A stretch of DNA of 64,000 nucleotides from Hetaerina americana (lineage: Eukaryota > Arthropoda > Insecta > Odonata > Calopterygidae): positions 89,729,469 to 89,793,468 of the forward strand of contig JAKTNV010000005.1 in NCBI GenBank assembly GCA_022747635.1, read 5' to 3'. This document shows, one piece after another, positions 45,328 to 55,255 of the stretch (positions are counted from its first letter, which is position 1; each line of letters begins with the position of its first letter). Under the pieces are notes generated by a model that was given only the letters and a program-made list of their open reading frames with translations, was not told where the DNA came from and did not search any database. The position numbers were made by a program, and so were the translations under genes.

Positions 45328-46960
45328 CGGACGTTTTCCAGCTTCCTGAGGTCTATCGATGGCATGCTTCATTTCTCTCATGAGGCAGTTACAGAGGATT
45401 ATGCAATGAACGCTTTCCATAGGAATGAACGTCAAATCTCCTTTGTAGACGTTCAAGGAAATGGGAGTCCTGTGTTTACGAGATTTATTTAGCCTCTCGT
45501 CATTAGACGGAAAGGTTGTCCTCACTCCCCCTCCGACAGACGGCCTCGTTCGAATGCCTGCAGAAGAGCAAAGGGTTCCTCACCACTGACCGGAGGGGTG
45601 TGCTTGCGTGTGTCGCACCCGTCAGCGAGTGACTGTCGTAATAAACGGCAGTAAATTAACGTGGACGGGACACGCGAGAGATCTCCGCCGTCTCGCCCAC
45701 TCAACAATCAAGCCGGGGGAGCGAGTCCCTCCGTCCGTCCTCAAAGTGTCCTTCCCCCCGCCCTCGTCGCGAGAGCATGAAGGCCTCCGCGTTTATCCAC
45801 TTGCCATTCTCTCCCATGCCCCCACTCTGCTCCCCTGTCGATTCCCATGTTGGACGCCGGGGACTGATGTATCGAATAGTGCGCGGGAAAAACGAATATT
45901 TGAATCAATCAGTTCGACAATCTAACTCTCTAATTTTGTATCATTTGTCGGTCTTACCAATGTAATTTCTGGGCCTAATTATATCTCCAATGTCAGATAC
46001 AAAACCACACGCTTTATATCTTTGTAATGAGTTTAATCTAGCCCTAAGTCTTCGCATATCTAAAGGTTCCCACATCAGATTCTGTACTAAATGTGTGACA
46101 CTTTGTGTCCTTTGGCACGAGTTTTTTCACGAACCTAGCGGCCTTTCTCTGTACCCTGTGAAAATGCTATCATCAATTTATTTTTGAAATGGATATAATT
46201 TATGTAAGGTCTTACTTAAGAAAAGTAGCACGTTTCGTTTACTTTTTCGTCTGTTTCGACTGTTTGTTTGAACTTGCCTTCAAACTGGTCAGGGTAACCA
46301 TAACCAAACAAAGTTATGAATATTATCAAATAATTTAAAAAATATATATTGTAATGAATAGATACATGTATTATGCAGAAGTATATCATTATATATATGA
46401 ATATGTTATAAATATATCATTATATATGTATATGTATACTGTTAAACTTCGTATATGAATCCTGACAAAATCAGTCATTGACCTTTGTTTGGCCCCCTTG
46501 TATGTTTATTTCCAAGCTTTGGAAATGTATCAATTTTTGTCAGTCTTCATGGGGATTTTCCCTCTGAACAGCTGATTGCTTACCTGTTTTTCACTCATGA
46601 CGGGAATGGGAGCAAAAATGTTGACAGCAGCAGTTCAACCAAGGAATGATTCGGGTAACTGTCTTTAAAGTGGCTTTCATACTATGGTCTTCGAATAAGT
46701 GGTGGCCGAATGCTCCGGCAGTCATTATTAGTCTTTGTCCACTCTTGCTTGATGAACGAAAGCGCAATACATGATCAAGAAAGGTAACACCCTCCTTGTT
46801 GTTTCTGTTTGCAGTCGGGCCACAAGGACTTTTGCCCGCCCTGGCGGCGGATGAAGCCTCCGGGATAAGTGCAGCAGCAGAAGGGAGAGGGGATTGAGGG
46901 AGGGAGGATTGGGGTGAGTCGGCCGGGGGCGAGGTTAACGAGGGATGACTCTATGTGTAC
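45328..46960. other. Anonymous DNA
   Basis: 45520-45800 is CpG-rich. 46320-46440 contains TA-rich runs. No gene recognised. Confidence 0.5.
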
Positions 46961-48130
46961 ATAATTCTATTAGGGAAGCTTTAGGACTTGCTCCTCTTCC
47001 CCCCCCCCCCGCCCCCTTCTCCCCCCTTTCCTTTGAGACGGAGCGACGGCGCGTGTCGCCCTCCGCTCCTCTTCAATCTCGACGTCCTTCGCACCCCGCT
47101 GAAGGGCGTCGTACGAACTGATGGAGCCCTTGCCAAGCATCCCTGCCGGGCTCTGTGTCATGCTGGCACTCTGTGAATAAAAATAATGATAATAACTTCC
47201 AATTTTGGAAATGGCTGCTGTGGAGGTGCTGTCAAATGATTGAAGACATGCTTTTTGAGAAAGCTTTGAATAAGGAGACTGTATCTCTAACATTTCTGCA
47301 TCGTTATTCCACTGAAGAAAAATTATTGATTTTATTTCAATATACTCATGCAGTTCTTTATTAGTCAAAAACTAAGAATTTAATATTTATACAGCCCTTG
47401 AATGTGGTGGCTGACGCCGACATCTGAACATGTGTTACGAAACAATTCGACCTACCTAGAAATACATTTTACTTATTAATATGCCATTAGCTTTTTGATT
47501 AGTATTTTTGTATTTTGAAGCACCTTGCAAGCCATCGCAAGGGGTGAATACTCACCAGACTAAAAAATCTTTGATATATGAGGAAAGAGGAAACTAAAAA
47601 CATAAGCAATAATATATTTATTAGAAATTGATGGAAAAAGTTTGAAGAGCAGAAAGAAAACATGAAAGCACACATCAAAATATTAAAATATTTTTCCCTA
47701 TTTTGGTGATGAATCAAAAAGTCAAAAATTAAATGCATAATGATTACCGATGACACCACTTAAAAGTTTGGGAGGATTTTCTGAGCTTATGGTTTACATG
47801 GTATCTTAACTTGAAACATTATTGGGGGAGAGGGAGAGTGGATAAATAATTTAAGACCACATGGTCTTGTTTGAGGCCTTTTACCTGCCATGAAAAGAAT
47901 GAAACAGTTAACTGTTAGGAATATGGGACCATAACTTTATTTGACATTAAGCGATCAGGAAAGGCTGCTATCATGGAAAACAATTACTCCCGGAAAGGTC
48001 AGTGTTGTTTTACCGAGAGAATTAGGAGACAATATGCCAAACAAGTACAGAGAGGATTGGAATTAACATAATTATAGAACAAGGTGAGGAAAAATCTGTT
48101 TTGTTAATCACAAGAAGGAATTTAACAGAG
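46961..48130. other. Anonymous DNA with a C-rich tract
   Basis: CCC-rich 46990-47030 beside CpG-rich sequence to 47110, then AT-rich DNA. No gene recognised. Confidence 0.5.
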
Positions 48131-48305
48131 TAGGGAAGATTCCACGAGGAAGACCAAGAGATACGTACACCAGAACAAATTAAGGAGGACATAAAGCAGA
48201 AAACTATCAGTGAGGGAAAGAATTAACACTGAAGAGAGAAGAATGGTGGGCTGCAGTCAGCCAATCTTAGGATTAAAACATTGATAATGATAATGATGAT
48301 GATGT
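48131..48305 (+). pseudogene. Non-LTR LINE C-terminal relic with (GATGAT) tail
   Basis: Three frames pieced in order read IPRGRPRDTYTR, QIKEDIKQKTISEGK and KELTLKREEWWAAVSQS followed by a stop. That order matches the extreme C-terminus of RTE/CR1-like LINE proteins. A GATAAT/GATGAT microsatellite tail follows immediately, as at LINE 3' ends. It is not the family at 37-40 kb, whose C-terminus differs. Confidence 0.55.
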
Positions 48306-49764
48306 GTGCATATGTGGGGAAAGTGAGTAGAATATTTCAAGAAAAATTACCCATCCAAAGGAACGTGAATGGACCTCTGCTGCTGCGGCACTGATTTACC
48401 ACATGGCTATTGTCTTGGGTATTGCATTGGCGTTCCTGATGCAAATGCGACTGTAGACGTGCCCTCGAAAAATATCGTCTCCCTCCAGTTTTTTTCCATC
48501 CTCTTTAACCCGAGGTTCCCATATTACATTTCTCATACCCTCCCCTAAAAATTGAACTTTCCCTTGACGAAAATCGTTGGCAATTGGAATTGCATTCTTT
48601 ATAGATTCAATAGATTACATATTAGTGATTCGAAGCGTTTCCATGCCACGATAAGTATTATGGTCCGATTCCACAGCAATCATCCACCATGTGATTCCGA
48701 TCTTGACTCACGAAGGCGGTGGGTCTCGTATTGAGGCGCTCTGCACAGCTTTCTCCTGAATTTTATGTGGTGAACATTCCAGTAGGGTTGACCCTCCGCG
48801 GAATGGCGCGCGCTGCACGGTGAGGCCATTTACCTCGGAAGTCGGCTAATGCCGAGAGCGAACGGCGGTCTCGTTCAACTCTCCCGCCCTATCCTTATCC
48901 CGGCCTATCTTCAGTACCTGCTTATCACAAATTGTGGAACTAACCTAAGCAGTCGCATGCCCCTCGCTGTTAACTACCCTCCACCATGACTCGGTGGATA
49001 GGTGCTCAATGCGTTCGACCATGTAGCGATAAGATCGATGAGATAGAGCAGCGCCCATAATCATAGAGGACTGAATGCATACCCAAGCGTTGGTTGCAAT
49101 GCGTGGTCAGTTTATGTGGAAAGCTTTGGAGACATTACTTCTACAGTGGGCGTTCATTAATTATATAAGTATTTCACTCTTGATGCTTAGGAAAGACTGG
49201 ATATCCAACCCTTCAGCTAACCAATTCCCGCGACCGGATTTCCGAACCCGCGTATACGTAGCATTAAAATTGTCCAGTCGAATATGATTTACTTGTGTTC
49301 TAATTCTACTAATCTACGCATTTATTTAAACTAATATTTTCTCCCTTTTTGTTTGCGATAAATCACTAGTTGCTGCCTCATTAATGGCAGTTATCCCAAA
49401 TTATTCAGAATAGACAGTACCCGAGTTGACGAGGGCGCGAGGGTTGAAACTCACGTAATCTTGGCCTGCACGTGAAATCTTCCCTTCAGTTTAGCTCGGT
49501 TACCTTTGCTTTTAGTGCGTTGAACGGCTAGTGCCTAGAAAATCCGTATGCCTTTCGACCGGGACGTGAACTGTGGATATTTTACGCAAGAGCAGAATGT
49601 TTCTGCTGCCATCACTGAGAATTACAGTTTTGGTAGTACAATTGCCTGATGTAGAGCCTAAATATTGCCAAGATTCGATTGAAAGGAGTAATTTAGGACT
49701 TTTAACAATATGAATATAATAGTTTGAAGCTTAACTTACTGGAATCCTTCATTATGAGGATAAA
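48306..49764. other. Anonymous DNA
   Basis: No recognisable gene or repeat. A vague tRNA-like A-box (ACTCGGTGGATAGGTGC) at 48990-49005 lacks a matching B-box. Confidence 0.5.
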
Positions 49765-49940
49765 AAAAGAAACTTTGTACTTCCACATAAAGATTTAATA
49801 CTTCACTCGACAATGGTTTCGATTCTGCCCATCATCATCAAGTGATGATTCGCCTGATCGCTTGATAACCTGATCACATGGTGATGATGCGCAGCATCGA
49901 AAACAATGGTCGTGTGAAGTAATAAATATTTCTGTGGGAG
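49765..49940. mobile_element. PLE-E-like foldback end pair
   Basis: Left AAACTTTGTACTTCCACATA...CGACAATGGTTTCGATTCTGC is mirrored on the right by GCAGCATCGAAAACAATGG...GTGGGAGTGCAAAGT, with about 60-bp imperfect arms. The minus strand of the left arm has TTGATGA (49835-49841), one base, a short GAT/ATC stem, GAAA (49817-49820) and C-CATT-GTC. This is the same layout as the PLE 3' ends in this window. Assignment to PLEs rests on that motif only. Confidence 0.55.
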
Positions 49941-50059
49941 TGCAAAGTCTCTATTATTGCCCTCATTTTAACAATATGGGTGGTGATTTTATTTTATTGG
50001 CACAAAAGTTTTTGTAAAAATGGAGTTATGCCTTTTTTTGATTCGTAATATCCTGGAAT

Positions 50060-50480
50060 TGATGCTTTAGTAAGGCACCTTAGCCCCGCGTGTAGACCAC
50101 TGGGCTCAATGCTCAGAGAACTCAGTAGTAGTAGTAGTAGTTTTGAGGGGAGGCGACCGACAGCTAAGGTCATTTGCGCCATAGGGGATGGATAGGAAAG
50201 GATGAAGGGTGGAGAGAAACCCGGCGTCGGCATTAGCCTACTCTTTACGAAAGGCGCCAAGGGGTCCGCAGCTTAACGTCCCATCCGACGGACGCCGTAC
50301 TCACTCAAAGTGCCCTCCACAAAGCACCTCAAGTAGGGATCGAGATACCTCTGAAAAATATTCAACACCGCCGGGATTTGAACCCGCGCCCTCAGGGTGG
50401 GAAGCCAGTACGTTAGCCGCCGCACCATCTCGATCCCCTCAGAGAACTCAGGTTCGATTCCCAGTGACTCCTCTGGTCCC
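50060..50480 (+). pseudogene. tRNA-like sequence split by a SINE-A
   Basis: The left part contains TAGCCCCGCGTGTAGACCAC (A-box-like). The right part begins GGTTCGATTCCCAGTGACTCC (B-box). Removing the SINE and one copy of the duplication joins them directly, with the B-box immediately after CTCAG. The anticodon arm is poorly paired, so it is probably another tRNA-derived SINE head or a dead tRNA. Confidence 0.5.
50126..50437 (-). mobile_element. SINE-A copy with 14-bp target-site duplication
   Basis: Flanked by CTCAGAGAACTCAG at 50112-50125 and 50438-50451. Minus-strand head at 50437-50365 with anticodon loop CTTCCCA and B-box GGGTTCAAATCCCGG. Tail (CTA)5 at 50126-50140. Nearly identical to the copies at 34718 and 45008. 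Confidence 0.93.
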
Positions 50481-51336
50481 CATAAGTTTCAATCAAACTG
50501 TAATTTTTCGAGAGTTTCAGATATCCTTGGAAATAAAAATTGACATCCGGAAAGGAACTAACCCCCCTTAATACCCTCTAAAGGTGTGAACTTCTAACCT
50601 TAGTACGAATTGAGCCGTAGTCCAAGACATCAACCCAGCCTTTGAGTTGATTACAGTGGCTCTTGACATCTTGAAGACTGCGGACATGGTACGCAGAGTC
50701 CCTTGTATCCGCCTGCTTCGCTTCTCCAACCATCCAAGTAAGTGAAAGGAGCACGAAAGCACCGGGTTTTCTTTCGAGAGACTAGGTGGGTGAGAGAAGC
50801 GCGACTTCAGAAACTCAAGTTGACCGGTGTGGAGGCGCTTTCTCTCCGCTCTCGACCACACCCCTCCCCCCTTGTGCCGTGATTGATAACCTCCGGGGAG
50901 GGGGGGTGAGCGGAGGGGTAGGGGCGGGCGGAACGACGAGGGAGGGGGGTGTAGGGAGGGTGCAAAGAGCTTTTAAGTGCGTTTGTGAAATTGAGTTTGG
51001 TTTTGGGACGACGTCCGCCCGTTAGTTATTCTCTCTCTCTCCCCTCCCCATTCGCCGTTGCGTGCGAAAGAGCGTGGTCGACCGCGGTGACTTATGTCCA
51101 CTTTGAGCGGATTAAAAAGGGCCATTCACGCTCTGCGGCTCGACACTTGGTTGCTGCGAGACGGGAGAAAACATTCCTCTTTCTTGTGCGAGGAAAACGA
51201 ATTACCGAATGCATTCATCCGCGGTGGTCTGCGGCACTTTTAGTGGGAGGACAACCCGTTCATTTGCCTTTTCAAATGTTTCAACCTCCGTAGTTTAAAT
51301 GGCGGTAGACATTGCATTACATCGTGTCATATATTT
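50452..51336. other. Anonymous DNA with a GC-rich island
   Basis: G-rich 50890-50960 and CpG-containing sequence to 51080. No gene recognised. Confidence 0.5.
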
Positions 51337-51338
51337 GC

Positions 51339-51420
<82 letters not shown>
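51337..51420. repeat. (TG)n(TA)n at a SINE-B1 end
   Basis: A short TG run then about 35 TA units, touching the 3' end of the minus-strand SINE-B1 copy (ATTCAAACACGAAATCCCGCC). Confidence 0.9.
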
Positions 51421-51425
<5 letters not shown>

Positions 51426-51663
51426 CATTCAAACACGAAATCCCGCCAACTGGCGAACAAATACTCATTTTATATAGAAACAGATATAAGGAAAAGGGAT
51501 AGGAACACACACAAAGGATAAACACAGGAGAGGTGGGGAAGGCGGAATCCAGGAGATCACGAATGTAAAAATATCCTGTGATTTATGTTTTGATCCTGTG
51601 TTTATCCTTTGTGTGTGTTCCTTTCCCTTTTCCTTATATCTGTTTCTATATAAAATGAGTATA
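51421..51663. mobile_element. Inverted pair of SINE-B1 fragments
   Basis: 51421-51575 is a minus-strand SINE-B1 body up to the end of its head. 51590-51655 is a plus-strand fragment starting inside the body (GTGTTTATCCTTTGTGTGTG, then CCCTTTTCCTTATATCTG). The two are reverse complements over about 60 bp. Unlike the copies at 478 and 63586, the turn-around is not at the T-loop. Confidence 0.75.
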
Positions 51664-51665
51664 TA

Positions 51666-52995
51666 CTACCTTGATCAAAAAGTTCCCGGAATAACCACCG
51701 TGTGCCGCTCCCATCGTTCCGATTTGAGTTCTGTTTTTTTTGTTAAATTGGTACATCTGTTGTTGATATTCCCTTTAAATCTTAGTGTCATAACTTGACA
51801 TTTGCAAAAGTTACGGTCGGTTTTCGGTATGTCCATCAGTGCTTCCTGCGATTTTTCCATTACTTCCTCTCGGCTGCTAAAACGCGTTCCCCGCAATGGT
51901 TTTTTAACTCGATTGAACAGAAAGAAGTCACAGGGAGCCAAATCAGGTGAATTCGGTGGCTGTTGGATGGTATTTGTTGCATTTTTCGTCAAAAAATTAC
52001 GAATAATGATAGCACTGTGCGACGGTGCGTTATCATGGTGCAAAATCCACGAGTTTTCTGCCCACATTTCTGGTCTCTTTCGGCGAATTGCTTCACGCAA
52101 ACGTCTCATAACGCCCAAATAATACTCTTTGTTTACTGTCTGGCCTTCTGGCAAAAATTCATGATGCACTACACCGTTGTAATCCATGAAAACCGTCAGC
52201 ATTGCCTTCTTTTTTGACTGAAAACGACGTGGTTTTTTTGGTCTCGGCTCATTTGGTGAACGCCATTCACTTGCCTGATGTCTGGATTGCGTGTCGTACT
52301 CATAAACCCACGTCTCGTCTCCAGTAATGATCCTTTTGATGAATGTGGGATCGGATTCAGCCTCGCAAATCATGTCTTTTGCGACGTCAACACGGTCTCT
52401 TTTTTGCATGAAATTGAGGTCTTTTGGCACCAACTTCGCTGCTACACGACGGAAACCCAAATCATTAACCACAATGTCTTGGGCGGATCCATAGGCAATG
52501 TTCAAGTCCTCCGCTATTTCTCTGATGGTTAATTTGCGGTTATTGACCAACATTTCTTTTACTTTATCAATTTTTTCACCGACTTTCGATGTCGATGGTC
52601 TGCCACTGCGTTCCTCATCTTCGATTGACTCACGACCACTTCTGAACCGCTCGTGCCACTGGTAAACGACCGTTTTTTTTAGAGAATCGTTGCCGAAACA
52701 CTTTTCCAACATATCCAACGTCCGTGCGCCACTAAATCCGTTTTTTACGCAAAATTTAATACAAGTTCGTTGTTGCAAATTTAAATCCATTTCTGACATT
52801 GTAAAAAATCGCCAACACACACAGAGATAGATGTACTCTTGGCTACGTAACTTTTGCAAATGTCAAGTTATGACACTAAGATTTAAAGGGAATATCAACA
52901 ACAGATGTACCAATTTAACAAAAAAAACAGAACTCAAATCGGAACAATGGGAGCGCCACACGGTGGTTATTCCGGGAACTTTTTGATCAAGGTAG
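51666..52995 (-). mobile_element. Complete mariner transposon, 1330 bp
   Basis: Terminal inverted repeats of 150 bp (51666-51815 and 52846-52995, two visible mismatches) begin CTACCTTGATCAAAAAGTTC and are flanked by TA on both sides (51664-51665 and 52996-52997), the expected mariner target duplication. It encloses one open transposase frame. The high repeat identity and intact ORF suggest recent movement. Confidence 0.93.
51675..52799 (-). CDS. Mariner transposase
   Basis: The likely start is MSEMDLNLQQRTCIKF at 52799; an in-frame ATG at 52859 lies in the terminal repeat and would add a 20-residue hydrophobic leader. About 374 residues. N-terminal helix-turn-helix pair (QQRTCIKFCVKNG, then LTIREIAEDLNIAYGSAQ), then the catalytic core: ITGDETWVYEYD (first Asp), WILHHDNAPSH (second), SPDLAPCDFFLF (third). 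There are 34 residues between the last two, the mariner D34D signature. It cuts and pastes the element at TA sites. The C-terminal ~35 residues (from about MTLRFKGNIN) are encoded by the left terminal repeat. Confidence 0.93.
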   Translation of the reverse strand: MSEMDLNLQQRTCIKFCVKNGFSGARTLDMLEKCFGNDSLKKTVVYQWHERFRSGRESIEDEERSGRPSTSKVGEKIDKVKEMLVNNRKLTIREIAEDLNIAYGSAQDIVVNDLGFRRVAAKLVPKDLNFMQKRDRVDVAKDMICEAESDPTFIKRIITGDETWVYEYDTQSRHQASEWRSPNEPRPKKPRRFQSKKKAMLTVFMDYNGVVHHEFLPEGQTVNKEYYLGVMRRLREAIRRKRPEMWAENSWILHHDNAPSHSAIIIRNFLTKNATNTIQQPPNSPDLAPCDFFLFNRVKKPLRGTRFSSREEVMEKSQEALMDIPKTDRNFCKCQVMTLRFKGNINNRCTNLTKKTELKSERWERHTVVIPGTF

Positions 52996-52999
52996 TATA

Positions 53000-53300
53000 T
53001 ATATATATATATATATATAATGAGTCTCACTTGAAGAAGGCCTCTGAGAGGGCCGAAAGCTCGAACTATTTACCGAGTGAGTATCCTTTTAAATGTTGCT
53101 ATTATATTTGTGTTCTATTTTGTCGTCCCATTATTGTGCCGCTCGTGTGAGTTTTTCCGTACAATCGTTTATATATATATATATAAGTATATATATATAT
53201 AAGTATATATATATATAAATATATATATGTATATAAGTATATATATATCGTACATATATATGTATATATATATATAGAAAAAAAAGTATATATATAACAA
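53000..53300 (+). mobile_element. PLE-B terminus within TA-rich DNA
   Basis: After a short (TA)n, TTGAAGA (53031-53037), A, stem GGCC/GGCC (53039-53042 with 53051-53054) and GAAA (53055-53058) are followed by the PLE-B terminal sequence to GAGTTTTTCCGTACAATCG at about 53167, then long TA/TG repeats. No coding part is present. This solo terminus lies beside the mariner end. Confidence 0.75.
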
Positions 53301-53324
53301 CAAAAAATATAAGAACACATAAAA

Positions 53325-53745
53325 AGATCACTCACACGTTATTTCTTGATCATTTCGACGGAATTCAGCTCCGTCTTCATCGGAAGAGATAGAAGTAATT
53401 ATCATTCTCCTTCGTCATTACATCTATCTCTTCCGATGAAGACGGAGCTGTATTCCGTCGAAATGATCAAGAAATAGTGTGAGTGATCTTTCTATGTATA
53501 CACTATCTATATATGTGTTCTTGAATTGTTTGTTGCTGCCCAATTTTTTTATATTGTATTGTTTGTTATATTGTATATTTTATATTGTATATCTTATATT
53601 ATATATATATATATTTTATAAAGATGATTTCGTCGAAGTAGCACGGAAGTGTTCAATAAAAAAATTGGGCAGCAACAAACAATTCAAGAACACATATATA
53701 GATACTGTAAACATAGAAAGATCACTCACTATTTCCTGATCATTT
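53325..53745. mobile_element. PLE-C inverted end cluster
   Basis: 53325-53398 and 53417-53489 are inverted copies (one 2-base gap and one mismatch noticed) around an 18-bp spacer. The right copy has CCGATGA (53433-53439), A, stem GACGGA/TCCGTC (53441-53446 with 53454-53459) and GAAA (53460-53463). From about 53464 the right copy continues to TTGCTGCCCAATTTTTTTA and is mirrored again at 53657-53745 across a TA-rich loop. No coding sequence is attached. The link to PLEs is by the shared terminal motif. Confidence 0.65.
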
Positions 53746-53758
53746 CTTTGTATATATA

Positions 53759-53821
<63 letters not shown>

Positions 53822-54056
53822 TATATACATATATATATATATTTTTTTTTAACCATAAAGAAAGTACACTTACAATATGTTCTATTGACGTCTCGATGGT
53901 TCGGCCGTCGTATTTAGAATCTAACATTTTTCGTCAAAAATCGTCTTTAAAAATCTACATCTGTGTTTTTGCATATTTGTGCGTTGCCGAAGAGCGTTCC
54001 ATTTCGAAGATATATATACCTATATAAATAAATAAATAAATATATATATATATATA

Positions 54057-54090
<34 letters not shown>
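53746..54090. repeat. (TA)n and (AAAT)n repeats around a repeat-family end
   Basis: TA repeats 53753-53845 and AAAT/TA repeats 54008-54083 flank about 150 bp (AACCATAAAGAAAGTACAC...GCCGAAGAGCGTTCCATTTCGAAG). The last part resembles the sequence abutting the TA tract at 17762, so it is probably a dispersed-element end of unknown type. Confidence 0.55.
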
Positions 54091-54234
54091 TATGTGTGTT
54101 CTTTCGTAGATACTGGTTTGGGAGGGATGATGCACATATATTTTCACTATCTTTTCGCCTTTAAGAAAGTACCGAGATGCTCGAAACAGTTTCCTTCTTT
54201 CTATGATTGCTTGATGGCATATATAACTGGACAA

Positions 54235-55255
54235 TAACCAAGTTCGTTGGTTCAGCATTTACCTCTACTAATCACATTCTATCAGTCACCTTCTTCATCG
54301 CAGACTACGCCTCTTCCTTCCCGATTGCTCATTATTATTGCAAACCCTCGCTGACTCTCGTCAGCTCCGCTGTGTATTCCTCTATAACTTATCACTCCAG
54401 CAACCCCCTCTACCCTTCCATCTCGTCTCGCATAGGCCTAAAACCTTTCAGATTTCCTCTTGACATCTCTAGCTTAATATTCTCTAATTTTCCTGTTCTG
54501 TAAACCGTCCTAACAATCCATTCACCATGTTGAACTGGTTCGGTCCTCTTTGTCGACGGGGGATCGGAATGGTGCGGTGGCTAACGTGCTGGCTTCTCAC
54601 TTAGAGGGCCCAGGTTCCAATCCTGGAGGTGGAAGATATTTTTCTGGAGTATCCCGATCCCTACTTGAGGTGCTTTGTGGAGGACACTGAGTGAGTACGC
54701 CGTCCGTCGGATGGGACGTTAAGCTGCGGACCCCTTGGCGCCTTTCGTTAAGAGAAGGTTAACGCCGACGCCGGGTGTCTCTCCACCATTCATCCTTTCC
54801 TGGCCACCCCTAATGGCGCAAATGACCTCAGCTGTCGGGCACCTACCCTAAAAACTAATACTCTCGTTCTGCCTCTCCCGCTGCTGGGCACGACAAATGG
54901 CCGATTGGGCAGTGTCTCGTATTTGGTAAGACTCATATTCTCTATATTTTCCATCATATTTTATCTTGGGATTGATATTTGAGGTGGTTTCCTGGTGCCT
55001 TCCTCAATAGTGTTTTTGACGTGACACCATCACTCAATGGGCGCCCCCCTGGGGTCAGACGCCATTGCAGCCGCCTCACTGAGGAACAGACGCTGTGCGG
55101 ACTACTTTCATTTGGCACCTACCATTCGACTTACGAGAGTGTATCTTGCATGGGTGACCCTACAAGGAGCAATTATTATTACTCCCGCAAGCACAGCTCT
55201 AGGGGCTATCGGAACGCACAAACCCTTCCAACACGGCAAGGTTCTAGTCCATGGA
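54235..55255 (-). pseudogene. Third RTE LINE copy, 5' part only, split by SINE-A
   Basis: The minus strand from 55255 carries the RTE leader (GCCCCTAGAGCTGTGC-type, GTTCCTCAGTGAGGCGGCTG, GACGCCATT), then the low-complexity N-terminus, then a diverged endonuclease start, ending around the codons for TNLVI near 54235. It has many substitutions and is older than the copy at 37 kb. Like the copy at 34.5 kb, it lacks everything downstream of the first part of the endonuclease. Confidence 0.75.
54558..54863 (+). mobile_element. SINE-A copy, diverged
   Basis: Head GGGGATCGGAATGGTGCGG, B-box AGGTTCCAATCCTGG, body GGATGGGACGTTAAGCTGCGG and GGCGCAAATGACCTC. It is more diverged than the other three (anticodon loop CTTCTCA). 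No exact duplication is visible. It lies inside the decayed RTE copy. Confidence 0.85.

Noticed and set aside
48980..49010. tRNA-like A-box (also one near 56545)
   Set aside because: No B-box or pairing stems at the right distance.
51666..51815. Long terminal repeats of a retrovirus-like element at the mariner ends
   Set aside because: The repeats are inverted, not direct, are bounded by TA, and enclose a DD34D transposase.
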